A stretch of 64,000 bases of DNA. Origin: Macrophomina tecta. Taxonomy: Eukaryota; Ascomycota; Dothideomycetes; Botryosphaeriales; Botryosphaeriaceae. Within the stretch, counting starts at the first letter, position 1. Each line of letters opens with the position of its first letter. The notes under the pieces were generated by a model. It saw only the letters and a program-made list of their open reading frames with translations, did not search any database and had not been told where the DNA came from. Made by a program: the position numbers and the translations under genes. Below are positions 56,314 through 64,000 of the stretch, in pieces. Where the stretch lies: NCBI GenBank assembly GCA_024180945.1, contig JAKSGN010000005.1, positions 2,480,001 through 2,544,000 of the forward strand, read 5' to 3'.

Positions 56314-57504
56314 ATGAGCCTCCCGGCCCAATGCCTGCCTCCTACGAGCAGCCTTCCTCCTGCTCGTTCTCTGGCCTCCCTCACCGAAGATCAGATTTCC
56401 TGCGCTCTGCGCAACCTGCATCTCCTGTACTGTCCTTTGCGCCTCCCGCCGTCTTTCCAACCACACCTCGGGCCCAAGACAGTCCTTAACGTCCCGCCCG
56501 TGGACTCGGGCTACGCCTCTCACAACGAAGACGATGACAGCGACGCTGACGATGCCGCCGACGCCCTCGCCGCCCTCCGCGCCGACCCCTTTGAGCGCAA
56601 CTTTGCCGTCCGCTGGCTAACCACCTTCATCGCCCGCGCCGACGAGCTGTCGCTCGCCTGCGATGACACGCGCTCGCGCTTCATCAACGCCGCCGCCGCC
56701 GTGCTCGCCTCCTTCAACGACCCCGTCGAGGAAGACGAAGAAGAAGGCACCGTGCGCGACTTCTCCTTCCCGCTCTCCTCCTCCGCTGCGCCTCGCGAGC
56801 GCATCCACGTCCGCCTCAACGACGCCCCGCTCTCGGGCACCGACCACACCGACGTCGGCCTGCAGAGCTGGGGCGCCGCCGTCATCCTCTCCGACCTGCT
56901 CTGCGTCGCGCCCGCGCGCTTCCTCGCCCCCCACCACCTCGCGACACGCCGCACTGGCGCTCCTCCGACCACCGTCGTCGAGCTCGGCGCCGGCACCGGC
57001 CTCGTCAGCCTCGTCCTCGCGCAGCTCCTGCCCCGCCTCGCCGCCGGCCCCGGCCCGGCCCCCGCCGTCGTCGCCACCGACTACCACCCCGCCGTGCTGC
57101 GAAACCTGCGCGCCAACATCGCGTCCAACGCGTCGCCTGTGCAGGCGTGCCTGCTGGACTGGGCGGCGCCGGCCTTCCCCCCGCCGCTGGATCGCCCCGC
57201 GCAGGTGCTGGTGGCGGCGGACGTGATTTACGCGCGCGAGCACGCGATGTGGCTGAGGGACTGCGCCGCGAGGATGCTGGCGCCCGACGGCGTGTTTTGG
57301 CTGATTGCGACGGTGAGGCCGACGGGCCGGTTCGAGGGCATTACCGAGACGGTGGAGGAGGCGTTTGAGGAGGGGGAGAGGGCGGGCCGGGCGGGGGGCG
57401 GAAGGGCGCTGAAGATCTTGGAGATGGAGAAGCTGGAGAAGAGGAAGGGCGTCGGAAGGGGCGATGAGAGTGGCTACAGGCTGTACAGGATCGGGTGGGC
57501 TTGA
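56314..57504 (+). CDS. EFM2-like protein-lysine methyltransferase (seven-beta-strand, Methyltransf_16)
   Basis: This is an S-adenosylmethionine-dependent protein methyltransferase of the family that in yeast methylates translation elongation factors. It is a single exon of 396 residues from the ATG at 56314; another ATG nearby is out of frame. A family-typical N-terminal helix region (TEDQISCALRNLHLLYCPLRLP) precedes an acidic low-complexity stretch. The catalytic core has DVGLQSWGAAVILSDLL, SAM-binding motif I VVELGAGTGL (221-230), ATDYHPAVLRNLRANI (post I), LLDWAAP and VLVAADVIYAREHAMWL. The C-terminal part is Gly/Glu-rich and ends YRLYRIGWA. The gene is unusually GC-rich at third positions. 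It appears to be a housekeeping gene inserted between accessory genes. Confidence 0.88.
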   Translation: MSLPAQCLPPTSSLPPARSLASLTEDQISCALRNLHLLYCPLRLPPSFQPHLGPKTVLNVPPVDSGYASHNEDDDSDADDAADALAALRADPFERNFAVRWLTTFIARADELSLACDDTRSRFINAAAAVLASFNDPVEEDEEEGTVRDFSFPLSSSAAPRERIHVRLNDAPLSGTDHTDVGLQSWGAAVILSDLLCVAPARFLAPHHLATRRTGAPPTTVVELGAGTGLVSLVLAQLLPRLAAGPGPAPAVVATDYHPAVLRNLRANIASNASPVQACLLDWAAPAFPPPLDRPAQVLVAADVIYAREHAMWLRDCAARMLAPDGVFWLIATVRPTGRFEGITETVEEAFEEGERAGRAGGGRALKILEMEKLEKRKGVGRGDESGYRLYRIGWA

Positions 57505-58886
57505 TTGCCGGTTCTGCGAGAGGCGTTTTTTGGGGGTGCCGGGCCGGGGTTCTGCGTTTGGTTTGTGCTTGTTTTGCGTTTAGCGGGGCGATAGAGATAG
57601 ACTTTAGATGATTAGACTAGAAGAGAGAAAGACATGACTTTACGTAGAAGATCTAGATTTGGGAGGACGGCAGGATGGTATTCGGACTCAACAGCAGCTA
57701 TCCTGCCTTGGAGGCGGTGCTGGAAGCGTTGGGTCCTGGGGACATAACGGTGACCCTGAAATCATTCTCCACCACCGTTGCGACCCTTCTAATGCGCTCG
57801 GCAGCGGGTCACGCTCAGTCCCTGGAGGGAGGAAGACTACTTCCACTGCGTAGACAGGTCGGAAGCAGCCTCGCTCCGAGTGTCCGAGGCTCTTGAGATG
57901 ATCTGGAGGACGTGCTTTACCGCTGAGGGAATAGCGAGTACTGCTGCCGTGTGCCGGCGGCAGCAAGTGATAGACGCAGCGAGGAGGGTTGGCTTGCTAT
58001 TGGGGGTGGCAGATACGCTCGGCATAGGCGCTAGCCTCGTTTCGACAGGCAATGCGATTGCGGGGGTGGCAAGCCGCAGCGTCATGGAGCAATCGTGGAC
58101 GAGGGCTTTTCTGCCCTCTGAAGGGGACTCCAGTAACGCCAATGAATAAAATTCGCTGTTTGATTTTATATGAACCAATTCAAGACCAATGAAGGTTGTG
58201 AAAAAACACACCGGCGACTGAGTTTAGTCCGACCCGGAATTGGCCAGGCCCTGTACAGAAGAATTTCCTCGTTTTGTTGCTTGTGCCACCCCCCTCCCCG
58301 TGAGCAGAGGGGGCGAGAAAAGCCCCTCAAGCGCTTGTTTGGGTGTTCTAATGAATAGCGAGCTTTGGAAACCGCCGCTGGTGATGATTTGAACTCAGCC
58401 AGCTCTCTAGGTGTTCATCGGAATTGCGCGTTGCATTTCGCATTGGCCTGTTGCAGGAAGAGAGTAACTGGCGCGAGTCAGTCTTTTGGCCAGCGAAGAC
58501 ACACATCGCCGCTTGTTCTTGCCGCTTGCTTGTCCACACCAACTGCAGTCACAGCACATGACAGGTGTCCTTGGACGGGAAGAGCCTCGACCTGCTCAGA
58601 TACATGCTAGTGGATGTGATTCCTTCCCATAACGTTATGGCGTTGTGCTTGAGCCCCACTTTCCAGCTTCCCTGCATGCAATAGCAGTACACCGCTCCCG
58701 ACGGCTCGTATCGCTATAGGTCGAATAGAGCCGCCTAAGCGCCCAGACTTTCTGTCGCGAGGGGATGTGCCTGTGCAGCAAAACTGCCACGCGGTGACTC
58801 CACCTGTCCCTGCAGAGTGAGACATAAAACCAGGCCACCGGTAACGGTGCTACCGGTCGTCCGGCCCCTTTCCATTCCATGTAACC
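57505..58886. other. Intergenic, one doubtful ORF pair
   Basis: This 1.4 kb spacer lies between two plus-strand genes and holds the doubtful small ORF at 57675-58149 (listed separately). Nothing else is recognised. Confidence 0.4.
57675..58149 (+). CDS. Doubtful small gene or frameshifted remnant
   Basis: The ATG at 57675 starts MVFGLNSSYPALEAVLEALG…LLMRSAAGH. A second frame from about 57840 continues SEAASLRVSEALEMIW…LLLGVADTLGIGASLV to a stop at 58149. Both halves look protein-like. They can be joined only by a very short (about 40 bp) GT...AG interval or by a frameshift. No family is recognised. Confidence 0.25.
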
Positions 58887-61623
58887 ATGGCCGACAGAGC
58901 TTTTCGCGTCGTCATAGTCGGCGGCAGCATCGCCGGGCTCACCCTCGCCCTGGCCCTGGAGAAAAATGGAATCGACTTCCTCGTCCTCGAAGCCTACCCG
59001 GAGATCGCGCCACAGGTGGGCGCGAGCATTGCTGTCTTGCCAAATGGATTTCGCATCTTGGATCAGCTCGGGTGCTATGAGGATATGATGGCGAAAGTGA
59101 ACTGCACGACCGATAACTTCATCATCAGAGACTCGGATGGGAAAGTCCTGATCCATGTGAAGAATCTCGAACATCACCTTATTCAGAGGTTCGCAGGCAA
59201 AACTCGCGGATATAAAGAGGGGATAACTGACTTACCGCAGACACGGATACCCAATGATATTCTTCGAGCGACGAATGGTCATTGAGGTGCTCTACAAGCA
59301 TATCCGTCAGAAGAACAAAGTCTTGACGTCTAAACGGGTTGCTAAGGTTGAGGAGAACGCCGACCGGGTCGCCGTTGTCTGCGAGGATGGCGATCGATTC
59401 GAAGGAAGTATAGTGATAGGCGCAGACGGCATTCATAGCAAGGTGAGCGAAGAAATAAGCCGAGCGGCGGAAGCTCAGGATCCACAATACAAGAAAGGTA
59501 AAGTGCATTACCACCCTGGCTTCAATCACCGTTAGCCTGACTGGTGCTCCAGACGATCTCCCTGTCCAGTACCGATGCCTTTTCGGTATCTCGGAGAAGG
59601 TTCCCGGAATTGCAGAAAACACACTTCACCACGTCACCAACGAAGGTTCCTCCTCGTTTGCGGCTTCAGGACCGAACAATCGAACGTACTGGTGTCTATT
59701 CATCAACACCGGCTCAACCTACCACGGCCAGGACCTTCCCCCTTACGATGCAAAGGATGAAGCCGAAACAGTCCGCAAACACGGCAACGACGCCATCACC
59801 GAGACCGTCAAGTTCTCCGATCTGTACGACCGCAAGCTCATGACTGTCTGCACCCCGCTGCACGAATACGTCCTCGGCAAATGGCACTCCCAGCGCTGCA
59901 TGGTCATCGGCGACGCTGTCCACAAAGTCCGTCCCTTCCCCCTCCCCCTCCCCCTCTCCACAACCCCTCGCTAACCCTCCACAAACTCCCAACTAACATA
60001 CTGCAGTTCAATCCCATCATCGGCCTCGGCGGCATGTCCGCCATGGAAACCTGCGCCGCCCTCACCAACGCCCTCGTCGCGCTCCACCGCGCGCACTCCG
60101 GTTCCCCCGCTTCCATCCCAGCCTCATCCATCGCAGCCGCCTTCGCCCAAACCCAGGCCGTCCGCGAGCCCCGCGCCGCGGCCCTCGTCGCCGTCTCCCA
60201 GCAAACGCAATACCGCTTCGCCATGGAGACGCCCCTGCTCCGCCTCCTCAACCGCCACTACTTCCCCGCGCTCGGCCCGCGCGCCGCCCTGCGCCTGCTG
60301 TCCGAGGCATACCCGGGCGCCGCGAGCTTCGACACTCTGCCCACTCCGCAGAAGCCCCGCGCGCTGCCGTATGAGGACGAGTTGCTGCGGGTACCGGCGG
60401 CGAGGAGCGGGACGGTGGATGTCGTGGTGGGTGTGCTGGTCGGCGCGATGGTGGTGGGCGGGGTGTATGCGCTGTTTGCGGTAGGGAGGATCAATGGAGC
60501 GTTTCCGCTGGTGAGGGAGGCGGTGCGGGAGGGGCTTGTGCCGGGATTAGGCGGAGTGGCGCTGAGGTCGGTGTTCGGGGCTGAGAGGGTGCCGAGGGTG
60601 GATCGCTTGCTGCGGACGTTGACGGCTGTGTTCATGCCCGTGGTTGCTGGTGCAGCGGGGCCGGAGAGTAAGATCCAGGCGGGGTACTTTTTGATTTCGG
60701 TCTTTCTGCCTCTGCTGGCTGTGCTGGTGGTCGAGGGATATAGGAAGAGGAACACCTGGTCCCTGATCTGGAGGTACGTTTCTCATGGTCACCACCCGTC
60801 TGTTGACCGGTTGCTGACGTTCCAAACTAATAGTCCGAGTCTCTGGACGGCGGCAGGCCAGCTTTTCGGTCTCGGGATCGTCTTGCCGGTTTATGTCTTG
60901 GCCTTTTATTCCAACTCCAAAGGCACGGCGTACTGGATGCCTGCAGAGCGATATATTCCTGAGATCACCAGCAAGGCCCTCCTCCCTTCGCTGGTCGTTA
61001 GATTCCTTATTCCTTCTGCTGTAATGGTATCTCTGAGCGGAATAGAGCCTTACGCACAAGAAGTCATCGCATTTTGGCAGATTACGCCAATGCTGGTCGT
61101 CCTTCTGACAGAGGCACTATCGGGCCTTCTGCGCGCGATACCACCCACGGACAGGAAGAGTAAAGCGCCGGTAGAAGACTATCAGGGGTTTGACTTACCC
61201 CACCTGAGACGGCTATATGGTGCGCAATTCCTAATTGCAGCCGGTGTTCATGTTGCAGTTCTAGCCAGTCTGGTAGTTTCGTCCACCTGGTCAGTTGCTG
61301 GAGCGTTCGTTCCGCGGAGCCCGAAAAGCCCCGTCTCAACGGTAGCAGCGGGTATGGCCATCTTCTTCAAGTTCGACCTTCTGTTGGTGGCGCTCGCGAC
61401 CTTCGTTTGGGTGGTTCTCAACATCATTGATATGAGGAGGGTGGGCATCGCAGCCGTGTCACTGCCCAAAGCCGTCTCTGTCTTGGTTGTGGGGTACATT
61501 GTTGTTGGCCCAGGTGCTACTGTGGCGGCGTTCTGGAAGTGGCGTGAGGAGAAAATGGCACGGCCAGAGCTGAAAGGTAACGAAACTTCCAGCGAAGCCA
61601 ACGGAGATGCAAAACCCTCTTAG
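58887..61623 (+). CDS. FAD-dependent monooxygenase fused to a C-terminal polytopic membrane domain
   Basis: This two-part enzyme is encoded by exons 58887-59188, 59241-59497, 59553-59926, 60007-60773 and 60834-61623 (829 residues, all junctions in phase). Residues 1-440 or so are a group A flavoprotein monooxygenase, as in fungal meroterpenoid and indole-diterpene epoxidases. They carry the FAD motif [21 protein letters not shown] at the N-terminus, [25 protein letters not shown] and the GD motif [23 protein letters not shown]. From about 450 onward there are about eight hydrophobic segments ([40 protein letters not shown] and others) with the loop [21 protein letters not shown]. This membrane half is of unknown function; in position it resembles a cyclase or carrier fused to the epoxidising half. 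No prenyltransferase or cyclase gene is nearby. Confidence 0.85.
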
Positions 61624-62307
61624 AAACTATAACATTGCCTCCGACGGGATCGTCTCCGTTGCCGCTTCTGGTTCCCGATTCGCTTGCTGAGCGGCTCCGT
61701 GTGGAGGTGTGTTCGATTACGCTTAAATTATGTTCAAACTTATTTCCTCGTTCGTGACACACATGTCATGTTAAGATACCTTCATTGGTGCTTGTGGTTA
61801 CTGAATCCCACTTTTGTTGTTTATGGCTCGAGTTGGCTTTCACGTCGGCGCAGCGAGGAGAAATGACGTGCTGTTGACGAACAATTCCGCAACAACGACC
61901 CCTGCTTGGTCCGGCTAAGCGCAATGTTCGAAAACAAATCCATTCTCTGCATTTGGTTTTTTGGCCATGTTTTACGGCGGTTATACCCCATGTTGCCCAG
62001 ATTCGTACATGAACTACGCTGATTCATCCGTAAAACCCATATGCCGCTGTCACTCATTGCCGGCATGTGAATCTACACTTTGCTCTCTCTGAGTAAGTTG
62101 TGGGACTCCCGAGTCGCGCGTGGCGTCCGAGGCAGCATAGTTTTCTCTGACACCATAATGCTCCACGACTTCGTAATCAGATGCAACTCAGACCAAGTGA
62201 CATAAGAAGATGGTGAAATTCCTACTTATCGATCAGAACTTTGCCAAAACCCTTCGACCCTCCTCAACCCGTAATTTTGTGAACGCCCACTTTTGCAGTA
62301 TTGAAAG
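61624..62307. other. Intergenic, no supported gene
   Basis: This 684-bp spacer between two plus-strand genes contains short ORFs only and no recognised motif. Confidence 0.4.
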
Positions 62308-63956
62308 ATGGCGAGAAACGCGAGTGTACCTGTTGCAGACGATGCCCACCATCCAGGTGAGTAATTCTTTGAACTTGAACGACAGGAACTGATCTTGTGG
62401 ACAGTCAGGTGGTATCGCTCAACCTTTTACAACATGACAATCCTTGGTTTGTGCATCTGTCTGCGCCAGGTATCTGGATCGCCATGAACTCACTGGGCGC
62501 GGGTGGTGCGGCTTCCCCGAAGGTGGTCAATGCGGCCAATGCCCTGACGTTCTGCCTCATGGTGGTCTCTTGCTATTTCTCCAGCGTCATTGTTCACTAT
62601 ATCGGGATCAAGGGGTCGCTCATTTTTGGAACGTTAGAAGAATGATTATTGCTCGTGAATAGATGGTTACTAAGGCTTTTATAGTCTGGGCTACGCACCC
62701 TTCGCCGCTGGCCTATACACCAACAACCGCTACGGCACAAACTGGCTGATGCTCTTCGGCGCCGCACTCTGTGGTATTTCCGCAGGCGTGTTCTGGATGG
62801 CTGAAGCCGCCATTGCCATTGCGTACTCAGAGCCCTGGAATAAAGGCAAAGCATTGGGCTACTGGCTTACATACCGCCTTTCGGGTCAAATCATCGGCGG
62901 AGCAATCAACCTCGGCATCAACGTGAACAACGACAAGGCGGGAAAAGTTTCGTATACCGTCTTTATTGTGTTTATTGCCATTCAGGTTGCCGGTCCGTTC
63001 GTCGCGTTGCTTCTAACAAACCTGCTGCTGTTGAGCGGAAGGATGGGAAGAAGGTCAGCTTGTCCATTGTCGAGAATCCGTGGTATGAGATCAAGGCGAC
63101 TACGCGGAATTTCTTCACCCCAAAGTTCCTGCTCATCGTCCTCTTCATTGGCCAGGCGGTCTTCTCAGAGGCCGTATTCTTTACATATCTTGCTAGTGAG
63201 TCTGGCTATTCCTCATCAAGCGATTCCATCAGCTGACAGGAGCAGCCTGGTTCACCGTCCGCTCCAGAGCCTTGGGATCATTCCTTTCCGGTATGGTCGC
63301 TGTCATATCCGGCAATATCCTTGGCGTAAGCTTAAATCTTCTGACCTGCTCGCAACAAGGCTGATAGATGTTTCCAGCACTGGCTCGACCGTTCGAAAGC
63401 GTCTCTCAAGGCCCGCACCAGGAGCACATTCTTCCTTCTCGTCGTGCTCCAGGGTGCATGGTGGACGTGGGCCACAGTCCTCGTCTCCAGGTTCCGCCAC
63501 ACCCGGCCAACATATGATTGGTCCGATGCAGCATTCGGTTCCGCTTTCGGCGTCTACATCATGCTCACCATCGGATTCCAGCTAAATTACTTGTTTCTGT
63601 TGGCCACAAGCGATTTTCAGTGGAGATTCAAACAATACTGACTGAATCTCAGATACTTCATCGTCACCCACCTAGCCGAGGGCGAGGAGGAGGTCATCAG
63701 ATACGCGGCGCTGCTCCGAGGTGTCGAGTCCGCGTGGCAGGCTGTCAGCTACGGCTTGACCTCGTTGCCACTCTTCGCGGAAGTCGGCGGAGTCTACTTT
63801 ACGTTTGTTCTTTGGGGCGCATCTATCTACCCGGCCTGGCTCGTGTTGAGGCATTTCGGTCGCAAGGCATTGGATGTCGCGGCTGTTGGTGCGGGAGAGT
63901 CGAGCGAGAGCGATACGACCGAGGTGAATGTGGAACCCAAGACGTCAGCCATTTGA
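62308..63956 (+). pseudogene. UNC93-like major facilitator, two apparent -1 frameshifts
   Basis: This is an MFS membrane transporter of the fungal UNC93-like (DUF895) type. Five introns can be placed (62357-62404, 62633-62684, 63196-63245, 63326-63377 and 63599-63652). The chain starts MARNASVPVADDAHHP and VRWYRSTFYNMTILGLC, continues SAPGIWIAMNSLGAGGAASP, LCGISAGVFWMAEAAIAIAY, ALGYWLTYRLSGQI, FTPKFLLIVLFIGQAVFSEA, LQGAWWTWATVLVSRF and ends …EVGGVYFTFVLWGASIYP…TSAI. The frame must change by one base near 62454 (between LGLC and LSAPG) and again near 63018 (between ALLLT and VERKDG), each time as if one A were missing. Everything else is well conserved. It is therefore either a young pseudogene or an intact gene with two sequencing errors in A runs. 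Confidence 0.8.
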
Positions 63957-64000
63957 GAAAGTTTATGAGATACACTTTCATAGTGGCTGTGGCTTGCGCA
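63957..64000. other. 3' flank at right window edge
   Basis: Only 44 bases follow the transporter stop; nothing can be read from them. Confidence 0.3.

Noticed and set aside
1..64000. tRNA, rRNA or CRISPR features
   Set aside because: No GGTTCRANNCC-type box in a plausible tRNA fold, no rRNA-like sequence, and no regularly spaced repeats were seen by eye; a covariance-model search would be decisive for tRNAs.

Overview
This window looks like chromosomal DNA of a filamentous ascomycete (Pezizomycotina). The genes have short introns, mostly 49-80 bp with GT...AG ends and CTAAC/CTGAC-like branch sites. The gene content is also fungal: type I fatty acid synthase split into two very large subunits, a hybrid histidine kinase, a Zn2Cys6 transcription factor, a Brr6/Brl1 nuclear-envelope protein, NCS1 and UNC93-like transporters, and an AIM6-like phosphodiesterase. 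Introns were placed by eye; I give exon coordinates where the joined reading frame is continuous. I cannot name the species.

Left part (1-25.7 kb) is housekeeping. A PA-TM-RING ubiquitin ligase runs off the left edge. A 1,245-residue GAF hybrid histidine kinase follows on the minus strand. FAS2 (alpha, minus) and FAS1 (beta, plus) are divergent and share a 1.1 kb spacer. A Brr6/Brl1 homologue lies just beyond FAS1.

Middle part (25.7-35.6 kb) is gene-poor. It holds one plausible small membrane-protein ORF, an AIM6-like gene, simple repeats and one copy of a 139-bp element that has the structure of a solo LTR.

Right part (35.6-64 kb) is an accessory-type region of transport, hydrolytic and redox enzymes. 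Five consecutive minus-strand genes encode an NCS1 permease, a Zn2Cys6 regulator, a fusion of a fumarylacetoacetate-hydrolase-type domain with an alpha/beta hydrolase, a cytochrome b5-domain protein and a metal-dependent amidohydrolase. Upstream of the regulator, the fusion gene and the amidohydrolase sits the same CGG-N6-CGG motif (CGGAGAWGGCGG), so they may form one small regulon. Next come an Old Yellow Enzyme, a second copy of the 139-bp element, a tautomerase, two tail-to-tail MDR oxidoreductases, a 456-bp Tourist/Harbinger-like MITE, a lysine methyltransferase of the EFM2 type, an FAD monooxygenase fused to a polytopic membrane domain, and an UNC93-like transporter carrying two apparent frameshifts. 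I see no PKS, NRPS or terpene-synthase backbone gene. The region therefore reads better as a catabolic or tailoring locus than as a complete classical biosynthetic cluster. Its substrate is unknown.

I found no rRNA or tRNA genes and no CRISPR.
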